From: Massariosphaeria phaeospora
Lineage: Eukaryota; Ascomycota; Dothideomycetes; Pleosporales
NCBI GenBank assembly: GCA_011032825.1
Contig: JAADJZ010000006.1
Span: forward strand, 868,001-932,000
Direction: 5' to 3'
Length of the DNA stretch: 64,000 bases
Numbering within the stretch: position 1 is the stretch's first letter; each line of letters begins with the position of its first letter. Under the pieces are notes generated by a model that saw nothing but the letters and a program-made list of their open reading frames with translations, had not been told where the DNA came from and made no database searches. Positions 42,928-53,259 of this stretch are shown here, one piece after another. The position numbers and the translations under genes are program-made.

Positions 42928-44498
42928 ATGGCGACGGGAGATACGACGCAGCAATCTCCTCCTCCAGTCTTCAATAAATACCGGGATTTCCTTGAACAGG
43001 TTTCGGATGACCCTGCTGGCGAATATCCTGCACTCTGTCATCGTCTCCAACAACTCGACCGATCCCGCCACGAACTTTGGCTTCTGCGTGTGCCCAAGGA
43101 CGGAACCGCAATTCATACATATCGAGTAGAGGAGCCCAATAATGTCAAACCACAGGATTACGAGCGCATTAATGTGCGCAACCTACGCGCGATGATTGCT
43201 TCTGGCGACGAAGAAATGGAGTACCAAGCCGTCCTCCTAGCAAACTATTCCAAGAAGATAAGTGCTTGGATCGTTGATAATTTAGCCATTGGATTAGATA
43301 TGGAGCCGTATGTATGGGAACACCTACTGGGGAAGGTGGCGTCCAGGGAGTTTCATGACCTGCCCGCGCAACTGAACAGAGATCACTTCGTAGAGATTGG
43401 AAGCAATTTTATGGTTCTTATGGACCGTGTTGCTGGTGGCCGTCCTAAGACAGGTAAGCTTTCCCTTGGTAGAAGTTTATCCTTCGCGAACTAACAATGA
43501 ACAGCTTTAATCATCCTTGATGAGCATCCCGTTGCTCGTAAACCAGTCATCAACCCTTCGCCACGTCCGTCTGTAATGGTTCGACCAACCCGCGAGCCAA
43601 TATGGGGAGGCAAAGGCAAGGAGGGATACCTTACATATATAATACGTCGACACATCACGCTAGACACTGAGCCCGACAAATTCGGCTCTGGGAATAGCCT
43701 CTTCAGGTGCTTGGACGGTTTCTTAAGTGTGCATTTTGAATTAAGTGCCACCAACATACCCAACCCTTCATTTTTGGATTTTGAGTCAATATTATATGAT
43801 CGGGTCTGGGCGAACACCACTCCGCAGGAAACATGGTACCAGATGAGGCTCAAACTAGATGAGTGTCGGACGATATTGCTACGATTGGAACTCCAAATGA
43901 AACTGAATTTCACCGTGGTAGAAGGGGGAGAACTGGAGAAGCAGTACCAAAGACTGAAACAAAAGCTCGAGATCGATTTGAGAGATCTGGAGGCGGTAGA
44001 GGCGCGGCTTAGAGATTATATCGACGTGCTAGGCTCCAAGAAGAGTACCGAGATGGCAGAAAGAAGTATTGCAGAGAGCAAGAGGGTTATGCTACGTAAG
44101 TTCTACCCACTCCGTCAGTCACTGAAGTCGTCTTTACCTTTCCCTAACTGTTTCAGTAACGAGCCTCGCGTTCGTATTCGTTCCTGTATCCCTGGCTTCC
44201 TCTATCTACGGCATGGTAAGTGAACTCAAATATAAGATTCTCTATCTGCCCTAACGGAAAATTGGTACAGAACGTCCAGCAGATCAACGAAAGTGGCCAT
44301 TCAATCTATGCTTTCGTGGTTACTGCCTTTGCCATGCTTATAACGGCCGGTCTACTATGGGGTAGTGCAGCATACCGCAATCACCGTATTGCCAGAGCAG
44401 CAAATGCAACCGTGAAGGAAAAGATGCATCTATCGGCTTACGGACGCTCAACCATCGACACCATCTTGTTTGTGAACCCATGGGTACATCAGCGTTAG
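42928..44498 (+). CDS. CorA-like divalent-cation (Mg2+) transporter family protein
   Basis: Four exons join in phase: 42928-43453, 43505-44095, 44157-44215 and 44271-44498, with introns of 51, 61 and 55 bp, giving 467 residues. Residues 1-350 are cytosolic and helical. A long charged stretch (VVEGGELEKQYQRLKQKLEIDLRDLEAVEARL) fits the stalk helix of CorA proteins. Then follow two membrane helices. The first is SLAFVFVPVSLASSIYGM, ending in the family signature GMN, and the second is IYAFVVTAFAMLITAGLLWGS. The last intron falls exactly between Met and Asn of GMN, so correct splicing is needed to make the selectivity motif. Fungal soil and plant pathogens have many such CorA-like proteins. Transport of Mg2+ is inferred from family only. 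Confidence 0.85.
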
Positions 44499-45536
44499 CA
44501 CTGATAGCTCACTAAAGAGATGCGGAAACTGTTAGAGTTGGATCGCAAGAAGCCAGGAGTTGTACGTGCAGTCATGGATTTTTGTTCGCATACTAGACTG
44601 TCAATTTCACCGACCACCACCCACTCTTCGTTCACAAGTGCGCACACCGATTGGATCGGGTATTCAGCATGCCCGATAGAGAATATCTTTGAACGTACAA
44701 TGTAAAATCGACTGGAACGTTTATACGTCTTCCCGAAAATTGGTCCACCGTACCTGTCACCTGAGGTGAATACTCACGCTGAATCTTCGCTATAGGAAGC
44801 CCACGGATCCATGCACAACAGCATAGTTCGGGCTTCGAAGCTCCCAACCAACACGTATTCTTCGACAACCCCTTAGCGCGTATTAGGATTTTGCGATACA
44901 TCGAGTCGAACCACATTGTGGCTTACATCACGAGGAATCTTAAGCCTCTGCTGTGTAGCAAGTATTAGGTCATTTTTTCGAACGAATACCCCAATTGAAC
45001 CCGCCCCAGTACCTGCCACAAAACAATAGCTTTGCTAAAGCAACCCCCTACCATATCTACCACTTTGGTGTTGGGCGCGATGGGACAGCTGCGTGACCGG
45101 AGGCACGAAGTGCTTCCCGTCCGCGCCCGCGGAGACATTAACCTGCACGCGGAGATGTTCACCGTACGACGCGTTCGGGCTTAGGTCATCGGGTCAGCCT
45201 AACAATATCCCTGGTGACAGCCCCCACCATCCAAACAAATTTAAGTTATTCGGATGTTGTCAGTTGGCATGAGGTACGCTTACATTTAATGCCTAGATTG
45301 GGGAGACGGTTACGTTATCATAGACGTGGGCGTAAGGCCCGTCCGATAACTTGCTCATAAGGCTTGGAATTTTTTAGTAACTTGCTCACTATGGAGGAGA
45401 TCTTCAGTAAGAGCTTGGGAATAAGCAACAACTCTGGGAATAAATTTGAAAATATAAAGAGGCACCTCACCCGAGGTATCAAGGCTATCTAACACAACAC
45501 TTCCAACCCCAGTAAAACAACGTCTAACCTCCCATC
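44499..45536. other. Intergenic, promoter of the HD-domain gene
   Basis: No convincing gene. A TATAAA at 45453-45458 lies 79 bp before the ATG at 45537 and is a plausible core promoter. A minus-strand frame at 44632-44916 is not recognisable. Confidence 0.45.
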
Positions 45537-46301
45537 ATGAAGCTCTTAACGCCCCTCATCCTCTCCGCTCTGCCAACACTCGCCCTCTCCACCACCCTCC
45601 CCACCCGTATTCTCGCCGGCATCACCGTCCCAGACACGCCCACCATAACCCGCGCCCTCGCCTTCGCCTCCGCAAACATGGACACGCACACCTACAACCA
45701 CGTCCTACGCTCCTGGCTCGTCGGCCAAGCCACCATCTCGCACCTGCCCCCCAACAGCACGACCGGCCCCATCGACCTCGAAGCTTTCGCCATCTCCGCC
45801 ATCCTCCACGACCTCGGCTGGTCGCCCAACCCAGCCCTCATATCACCAGACAAACGCTTCGAAGTCGACGGCGCGAACGTAGCCCGCGAATTCCTACGCC
45901 GCGAGGGCGACGAGGGTGCGTGGCCTGAGGCGCGGCTGCAGCTCGTGTGGGATGCCATCGCGCTGCACACGAGCCGCGACATCGCGCTGTATAAGCAGCC
46001 GGAAGTGTGGCTCACGTCGCTGGGCATATTGGCCGAGCTCGTTGGGCCAAGCGTCGCAGTGCCGCTGTTCGGACCAGACCGCGTTGCCGTGACGCAGGAG
46101 GAGTGGGACGAGATCAGTCGCGTGTACCCGCGGACGGGGCTGCGGCAGTTTTTCCGAGACGTTATGATTGGGATTTGTACGAGCAAGCCGGCGACGACGT
46201 ATAATAACTTCATGGCGGACTATGGGGAGAGGTATGTCGAGGGGTTTAGCGAGGAGGGGAAGCGGACGATTGATTTCTTGGAGAAGAATATGAAGGAGTG
46301 A
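45537..46301 (+). CDS. Secreted HD-domain hydrolase, cyanamide-hydratase-like
   Basis: A 254-residue single-exon protein. The N-terminus MKLLTPLILSALPTLALS is a typical signal peptide. The metal-binding HD pattern is complete: His in YNHVLRSW, the HD pair in AILHDLGW, and a later His in AIALHTSRDIA. The overall pattern resembles the fungal cyanamide-hydratase-like HD proteins (DDI2/DDI3-type), which are normally cytosolic. Neighbouring blocks DGANVAREFLRRE and VWDAIALHTS support this assignment. Codon use is very C-rich in the first half. The substrate is unknown. Secretion is read from the signal sequence and is unusual for this family. Confidence 0.82.
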   Translation: MKLLTPLILSALPTLALSTTLPTRILAGITVPDTPTITRALAFASANMDTHTYNHVLRSWLVGQATISHLPPNSTTGPIDLEAFAISAILHDLGWSPNPALISPDKRFEVDGANVAREFLRREGDEGAWPEARLQLVWDAIALHTSRDIALYKQPEVWLTSLGILAELVGPSVAVPLFGPDRVAVTQEEWDEISRVYPRTGLRQFFRDVMIGICTSKPATTYNNFMADYGERYVEGFSEEGKRTIDFLEKNMKE

Positions 46302-47125
46302 GGGAGGGAGGGACGGTGGGATTAGAGGCTTATACTATTATGAAATGTGAGCATTTTTGTGAAGAAGAGGATGATCTCGATTGACGGGCTGATCCACTAG
46401 ATACAGTCCACGGTCCAAAGCTTTCTCTTCTCTTGTGTCTACCCAGAAACAACTCTGGAATCTCTCTCGGACTATTAGAAGGGTGGTGACGATCAGCAAG
46501 TCACACTCACATGTGGTGTTATGTCAAGCCAGGCCGTAATATAGTCCAAGAGCATGATTCTGCGTGGGTGTTTTGATGCCGAAACGCTGCATCGCGTTTC
46601 ATTGAACTCGGATCAGAGTGCAAGAAAGGTCACGTTACAGTGGCGACAGCCATAGCCCGAACCGTACATGTCTGGGTCGCCGGGCCATCACCGTCACCGT
46701 CAACAGCCGGTCCCGAGGTTAACCCGCGTCCATGTGATCAAAGCGCAGAGCAGTAGACGTAGATACCCTCATAAAACTTATTCCACAGGAGAGTCTGGAC
46801 TTCAACACTACAAAAAAATTCTCCATCTGGATTTCACGACTTATGAGAACCTCCGCTACGTCTTTTTGCCCGCAACAGTGGCATTCGCCCTACCCAATAA
46901 TCCCAAGCGCCTAATCCCATGATGGAATCCAACGAAACCTTGGAAGCGAATTAGTCAGAAGAAACGCCATAAAGCAAACCGGAAACTAGAAACCCTAAGG
47001 AAGGAAAACATGCAGTTGAGTCTGGCATGGGGTTTGAACGTTCTCGCCCGCGGACGAGCCCCCACGCGCCCCACCTCCAGCTCCCCTCACCTCGCCCCCA
47101 GCGCCCAACACTCCCGCCGCACACC
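46302..47125. other. Intergenic, no gene seen
   Basis: Featureless sequence downstream of the HD-domain gene, including the 3' flank of the weak minus-strand candidate at 47126. Confidence 0.4.
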
Positions 47126-47569
47126 TCACCCAAACTGGCCGCCGACACCGCACAAATCCACCGTTATTGGCGCTCTTTGCTCCAGCGCCGATGTCACCAG
47201 CACCGGTACGCCCGGCGAGGCCGGTTCCTTCTCCGCATCCTCAGCGCCAACAACCGACCGCCCCGACGACGACGCTTGATCCAGATAGGGCGAGCGGCCC
47301 ATCTCCTTTTGCGCGCGGTAGTAACGCTGATTGACCCACCAGAGGTACAGGGCGAGCAGGTCGCGGCCGCTGTCGGGGATGCCGTAGGGGCGGAGCGAGG
47401 CGCGTTTAGGGCGTTTGCTGAGAGTTGAGGAGGCTGAATAGGAGGAGGACGAGAGGTGTTGTGATGCTACTAGGTAGAGGGTGTTAGTGGTGGTTCGAGA
47501 GTGACTGGCGTAAAGCACAGTGGCGCGAAATGCGGGGAAGTTTGGGCTAGAACAGGGGTGGTGATCCAA
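47126..47569 (-). CDS. Small hypothetical protein, weak call
   Basis: An open frame of 147 residues. The middle part (KRPKRASLRPYGIPDSGRDL then LALYLWWVNQRYYRAQ) looks more protein-like than random. The codon pattern is GC-rich like nearby genes. The start is uncertain: an intron with an ACTAAC branch and a CTAG acceptor near 47470 could shorten or replace the N-terminus. No family recognised. Confidence 0.35.
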   Translation of the reverse strand: MDHHPCSSPNFPAFRATVLYASHSRTTTNTLYLVASQHLSSSSYSASSTLSKRPKRASLRPYGIPDSGRDLLALYLWWVNQRYYRAQKEMGRSPYLDQASSSGRSVVGAEDAEKEPASPGVPVLVTSALEQRAPITVDLCGVGGQFG

Positions 47570-49009
47570 CGAAGCGGAAGGGCGGCGGGACGAGACGGTG
47601 CCGTGGGTGCTACGGTTGGATGTACGTACTAATGCGAGCCATGGCTGGCGAAGGATTATGACCAGAGTATCAATCCTCAGTTATCCGGATGGATTGAGAT
47701 ACAGTATGGCGCTGGAACATGAGCTGTGGTGGATAGCTGGGGCCGGGCGTGTCTTAAATAGTCGTTCTTGTTGGTGGCCCTCAGAGGGCACAAATCTACG
47801 TGCGGTGAGACGATCAAGGTGTGCGGTGATGAGCAAGGTGGGTATCTGGACTTGTGCTACCGTGGGGTAGCCCTGAGCCGTCAGCAGCTCGCAATAGCTG
47901 CCTCCAAGATCAAGTCGAAGTGGGCGCACACGCGTCCAGGCGCCCTTTGTGACACTTCACCTGTGTAAAAGACTTCCCCTCAGCGACATGAGCCTCACGC
48001 TTGTACCGCCCGCCCTTCCAGTCACCACGCGCTCCCCCACACGCCCTAGGGCCAACGCGAGCTACCCTGGGCGACCTGACAGCGGCAGCACATTGTAAGC
48101 CTAGAGCGCCTGTAACGTATCTACCCACACTCAGCTGTGATCGCCGGAACCAACATTTCTGCGTCGGCGTAGAGCGGGGCACCTGTCGTCAAGTCCAGCT
48201 GAAGTGCTGCATGGTGCAGATGTAATTTCCAAACTGACCGGTTCTACCACATAAGAGCGCGTTAGCGTTGAAGCACAATAGAAAGCAGCTCTAGCAGGTC
48301 ATTGGCCTGGACCCCGCAGTCAGGACGCCGCATGGACGGACCTGCTGGATGATGCCCTGCCCATACCTAGCTAACACGCGAGATCGTGCGTCTGACCCAC
48401 GCCTGCACATGCGCGGCACGAACCCGCACTCAATATCTAGGGTTCATTCCCCTATTACTGCTAGCTGCCTTTGAATTTTGCTCTGTTTAAAGGAAGTGTT
48501 CATCTCTAGAAGCTCCGACATCCCCCATGCTCAGTCGGCGCATTACTGTCAGCGCCAGACTAGCAGCGAAGGTCGATGGCAGCGCATTACCAATGTAGTA
48601 TTGCACGGTCAGATTTGACGCACGCTTGGTATGTATCGGAGGGAGAGTGGTTATCTTCGGCTATTTCGCGGTAGGTCTCTGCCTGCGCAAAGTATTGAAC
48701 ATGGGGTAGCGGGGCGTGCGAACAACGACACTAACATCTGCGTACTAGGATCTCCTGCGAAGCAGATTAGAATAGTGTATTGTCTCGCCGCCGGCGGTCT
48801 GCATCTCCAACTTTTTTCTCGAGCCATAGGTCCACTTGAAGGGCGCTGTATGTTGTACTCCATTCCTACAGCTGCGGTGTCAATTCTTGACATGGTCCAT
48901 TCAGAAACCGTATGTTCGCAATGGTAACACAGGTTTCCAGGCGCTCGAAATGGATTCGCATCATGGTTGTCCTCACGCCCTATCCTCATTCCGTCCGTCA
49001 ACCTTAACC
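47570..49009. other. Intergenic, 1.4 kb, no gene seen
   Basis: Only short overlapping frames on both strands. No repeat or RNA gene was recognised. Confidence 0.4.
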
Positions 49010-50025
49010 TCAACCTGTCACGCCCCTCACCTCTTCTACCACATGCAGATCATCCTCTCCACCTCCAGCGCTTTCCGCTTCACTTGCTACCTGACTCTTC
49101 TGCCCCCCAATCTCGACTATATGCGCATCTCCATCAGTTGACTGCGGCGTAAAGCCGAAGGTGCGCACCTCGCAGTTCTTATAGGCTGTGCCGAGCATGG
49201 CGTCTTTGACGCCGGTCACGTCTTCAGTTAGAAAGTGCAGGAAGGCGCCGTGGGTGACGATGACAATCTAGTGAGACAGAATGTTAGATAGGGAAAGGGC
49301 AAGAGGTAGGCTGGGTAGGTAAAGAAGTGGGAGGAAGGGGAAGGGGCAGTCAACATCGGGGCGTTAGGAAGTGGTATATCGATGGAAAAGGGAGAAGTGC
49401 GCTTACCTGTTCTTCAGGGCGCTGGAAGAGCCAGTTCCGCATATCGGCAGCGCGAGCGGATATCGCGTCGCGTGTATACGCCCAATACCCCGTCTAAATT
49501 CGCAGTAAGCTTAGCAGCGTACAGCTCCGTCGATCCCCTAGATCCCTCCAAGATAAATACTCACTTTATCATTCCATCCCTCCGTCACGTGCCCAAAATC
49601 AATCTTCCCTAACTCAATTTCCACATCCTCGCTCTTGAACATATCCGCAACCACACCCTCCAGCTCTTGCCGCGGATGGCCCGTATCCGACGCCAAATCG
49701 CTGACTTCTTGCAGTCCCGGCAGCAAGATGAACCGCACGTCGCTGCGCGCGAGCACAGGGCCGAAACTGTAAGCCGCGGTTTGAATGGTGCGGCGCAGCG
49801 GCGAGGAAACGACGAGGTCGATCCCGGCGTGGTGAAGAAACTCAGATTGGAGTTGGCGGCATTGCGACATACCCGTTGCAGTTAGGAGAGGGTCGTGTAT
49901 CGTGTAGTCACGCTGTGGTTGAGGGTTGGTGATTAGCTATTTTGGATGGGGAATGGGGCTAAGTAGCTTACTGTTGCGTTGTGCTCGCCTTGCGCGTGGC
50001 GGACGAGGTATAGTTTTGGAGGCAT
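49010..50025 (-). CDS. Histidine phosphatase (phosphoglycerate-mutase-like)
   Basis: Four exons in phase: 50025-49972, 49912-49565, 49493-49407 and 49267-49010, with introns of 59, 71 and 139 bp, giving 248 residues. The catalytic RHG-type motif is at the very start (LYLVRHAQGEHN). RDYTIHDPLLT follows, then SSPLRRTIQTAAYSF with the second phosphate-pocket Arg. LLPGLQEVSD holds the acid Glu, and VTHGAFLHFL the second catalytic His. This is the complete set of branch-1 histidine-phosphatase marks. The protein has no signal peptide and is cytosolic. Fungal members of this size are usually annotated as phosphoglycerate-mutase family proteins of unknown substrate; the glycolytic mutase is a different subgroup. 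Confidence 0.9.
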
Positions 50026-50661
50026 GAGGATTGTCGATGGATGATGTCGGGATCGAGTGGTGGTGGGGGAGGGTTGGTGTGTGGATGTGCAAATCGAGTC
50101 GAGCTTTAGGTTGCAACTAAGCCGAAATCGGCTAACTTTCTGTTTTGGGCAAACGTGTGCCCACGCCGGACCGGACCTAGTTTCTAACACAAAACGTTTG
50201 CGTCAAACTTTCAGCGAGGAAGCCTCATTCAATTTTTGTAACCACGTAATGCTTTAAAGGAAAACGTAAGTCTGAATTGATGGTGAGAACAAACAAGCGT
50301 TGCAGGGGGGTAATAGCGGTTGCGTCTTGCCAACGTATGTACACCCTATACGAGTGTCTTGAAAATTACTAATCTTGAATGATGTAGAACGTTAGAAGTC
50401 CCGGGACAGAACGCGAAGCGGTGAGTCTTATCTACGACTTTTGCGCAAAGCTCAGACTTCCAGCGTGGGAGCCCCATTTGATAGGGAACATGTCGATTCC
50501 ACTGATTTTCTACTTCCACAGTTCTCAATATCATGGTAATCTTATTATTATGTAGCAGTGAACACTGGGCAAACGTGATGTGAGAGGATGGGCAGATTAT
50601 AAAATTCCGATGTATGTATATTAACGAGGCACAGTAACACAAGTAATCCGGAAATTAATTT
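50026..50661. other. Intergenic, may include unrecognised 5' part of the reductase relic
   Basis: Promoter region of the phosphatase gene on the left. The right part may hold the missing N-terminus of the reductase relic, but I could not recognise its GxxxGxG motif. Confidence 0.4.
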
Positions 50662-51492
50662 TTGCGGAGACCATACCGCTGCAACCCGAACCCGCCTGCA
50701 CCGTTTCTCGACAATCATTCGACGGCCTCTGGTCCGCACTGTCTTGGCACTCATTCTGCGGATGTCCTTCTGTACTGCGCCACAGGTGGAAACCATGCGC
50801 AGAACGGATTCTTCACTGACATCACACCATCTCAAATTGATGATTGCATGCGCAACAACTACTTTGCCACTGCGTATCCTGCAAAATAAGCGCTCGAACG
50901 CTAGATTCAGGACGACAGGAACAACGAGTGTCGACGAACATCAAAGCCTACATGTCGCCAGATCGTCTGCTACTAGATTTCACTGCATCACTGACACGTG
51001 TAACTAAACATAGCTGCAAAGATAGCCGTTCGGGCACTTGCCGACACATTCCGATTGGAGATGGTACGATAACCATACGCCGAATCAACGTACAGCGTTC
51101 ATATCGCGTTTCGAGGCGACTTTGTGTCGCCCGGCTTCTACCAGGAACAACAGACAAAGACCGCGTTGACAAAGCGTATACAAGGTCTTGAGGGTACGCT
51201 CGACGAGCTCGTTGCTCGCTATCCATCTTCTGAGCAAGTCCTTCTGGGTACCGTCGACGCAGCCAACAAAGGAGAGTTCATTATCTATAAAGATTCGTAG
51301 TCAGCATCGCTACTGTTTACCAGCATGTAGGGACCATGGCTCAAGAGGGGCCTCGGCGTCTTTGGTTTTGTGATAGGAGTCATAGTAGGCTGGTTTGTGT
51401 GGCCATTTTTGCGACAATGTTGGGGATACGTGTGTTTCGATACCGAGCGACAAAGAGTTCGCTACTACATGCGTTCACAAAGCTACCTATAG
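50662..51492 (+). pseudogene. Relic of a 3-ketodihydrosphingosine-reductase-like SDR gene
   Basis: Decayed short-chain dehydrogenase of the KDSR/Tsc10 type, the enzyme that reduces 3-ketosphinganine in sphingolipid synthesis at the ER. One frame carries family blocks in the right order: DVLLYCATGG, GFFTDITPSQIDDCMRNNYF (50794-50853), RALADTFRLEM, VHIAF.GDFVSPGFYQEQ, and a C-terminal membrane tail GVFGFVIGVIVGWFVWPF. Eight in-frame stops interrupt it, at 50887, 50902, 50974, 50992, 51001, 51070, 51298 and 51328, yet no frame shift is needed. The natural end is the TAG at 51490-51492. The catalytic YxxxK reads NxxxK. The nucleotide-binding N-terminus is missing or unrecognisable. Substitution-only decay is typical of RIP on a duplicated gene. 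An intact copy should exist elsewhere because this step is essential. Confidence 0.8.
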
Positions 51493-51729
51493 GTTTCACT
51501 GCTTCGTTATCTATCCTCACAATTTAAGTGAAACTTCTCGTCCCCGGCTCGTTTGCAAACACTACCGACGCTTCAACACAATTCTGTGAGGCGTGTTAAT
51601 TTGAGTCGCGTAGAAAGATAAAAGCCAATTTCTTCCCACTCGAGCGGACATCTGTTTCTACACCCTACAACCAATCCCCCCTCCTCCTACTTATTTTGGG
51701 CGTCGGATTCGCTGACAGCACTTGGGATA

Positions 51730-53259
51730 ATGGATTCCCGTCCTCGTATGACGGAACCTTATCCTCGCCTAGTGTTTGATTGGCACAATCGCTCCCAAAA
51801 GTTCATCCTTCGATTTCGCCTCTCTCCAGCCCACCTCCGCTATCATTCTCTGATGGCAATCCGCCGTCGCCAAATCGCCGAGATCGCGCACCGGATGCTA
51901 GACTCCCCGCGGGATGCCTTTTTCACAGGTCGAGGCACATTGTTAGACATGCGCAACGGGTTTTTTTACAGTATCATGACGCTATACGGCTCACTGCACC
52001 ATCCGTGGTCATCCATGGACGGTCGGTTTCCCCACACTATGAGTGAATGGGATGAAGGATTCGGCGACCAAGATGGGGATTCATATTGGCGAGACGTGGC
52101 AGGCATCCCACAGAGTGCTGCCGGCACTTTCTTCCCAATTCCCGATGGTCGCCTTCAGTTCCCTTGTCTAGAGCGTTTGTTCGTGGAGCACTTGAATAGG
52201 AATCCACTCTCCATCTACAAACCGGATCGTCGCATGGTCTGTTATCAACGCGGGATTGCTGCCGCGCTCATGAATCCTGTAGTCAACGTGGAACAGGCTA
52301 TCAAAGACGCGTGGATCTTCAAAATGGAGGGTTCGCCGTATTGCCTGTCATGGATGGAGCCACGAGACAGGCGTGAGTCTTGGACCCGTGAGGTCGAGTC
52401 AAATGGTGACTTCCGAGAGGCGTTTTTGAAGACTTTTGAGCTAAGCCGGATAGGGCCGCGGGCTTTACTCAGCCAGAATAACTGGAGAACATGCTCCGTT
52501 GACAACACGCTCGACGTTGTTCTCATCTGCAATCGACTGCTTGGTACAATGAACCAGCAGAATCAATTAAGGAAGGATCTCGCTCGACGGGTACTTCACG
52601 TTAGTATGCTAAGCAACCCAGTGGATCGACATACGATGCCGCTCAGTAGATGTCCGATATGTCTCGAAGACCTCCGGGCGGAGGATATCAATAGTCCGGA
52701 TGTTCCGCATCGACCAGTCCAAACGCTTTGCGCTCCTATTCCACACGTATTTGGAAAGTCATGCCTGGATAGGGCATTGGGAGACACTGGCCTGTGTCCG
52801 CTATGTAGGAGCGGCGAAGTTAAATTCAATGCGCAAGATGGTCCAGACTTTGACCGCATGATCCGCAATCTGGAGAGCCGCCCGCACTGGTCTGGACGCG
52901 AAGACGCCCAGTGGTTTTACGACTGTGTCAACGAATATGTCACGATCGACTTATCTCCTCGTCCGGCTTTCACTCCAACGGAGTCTGATCTCACCGATTA
53001 TGTTGGCCTGATTCTCCAGCCAACCACTCAACTTTTCACGGACATACAGCAGGAGCATATACTGCGATTGAAGCAAAAGCTAAACGAGCTACGAGTGCTA
53101 TCGTTCTACAACGTGCGCGACTGGATGCGGGCATTTCTGGATGGGGATAACGAGCGACTGTCTGAAGCAATCATATTGCACCAAGATATTGGGGCGCGCC
53201 AGAATATGCTAACCCTCAAATATGCCATCCTTCAGGACTTTGAGCTACTGAAACGATAA
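51730..53259 (+). CDS. RING-finger-like protein, putative E3 ubiquitin ligase
   Basis: Single-exon protein of 509 residues. A RING-like zinc motif lies at about residues 307-360: CPICLEDL, then TLCAPIPHVFGKSCLDRAL, then CPLC. The spacing fits C3/H4 and the last four ligands, except that the usual fifth ligand is Gly (HVFG), a variation common in fungal proteins of this type. The first 300 residues and the C-terminal 140 residues are not recognised; the latter are helical (LRLKQKLNELRVLSFYNVRDW). There is no signal peptide. Such proteins usually act as E3 ligases, but partner and substrate are unknown. The gene starts 237 bp after the reductase relic. Confidence 0.75.
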   Translation: MDSRPRMTEPYPRLVFDWHNRSQKFILRFRLSPAHLRYHSLMAIRRRQIAEIAHRMLDSPRDAFFTGRGTLLDMRNGFFYSIMTLYGSLHHPWSSMDGRFPHTMSEWDEGFGDQDGDSYWRDVAGIPQSAAGTFFPIPDGRLQFPCLERLFVEHLNRNPLSIYKPDRRMVCYQRGIAAALMNPVVNVEQAIKDAWIFKMEGSPYCLSWMEPRDRRESWTREVESNGDFREAFLKTFELSRIGPRALLSQNNWRTCSVDNTLDVVLICNRLLGTMNQQNQLRKDLARRVLHVSMLSNPVDRHTMPLSRCPICLEDLRAEDINSPDVPHRPVQTLCAPIPHVFGKSCLDRALGDTGLCPLCRSGEVKFNAQDGPDFDRMIRNLESRPHWSGREDAQWFYDCVNEYVTIDLSPRPAFTPTESDLTDYVGLILQPTTQLFTDIQQEHILRLKQKLNELRVLSFYNVRDWMRAFLDGDNERLSEAIILHQDIGARQNMLTLKYAILQDFELLKR

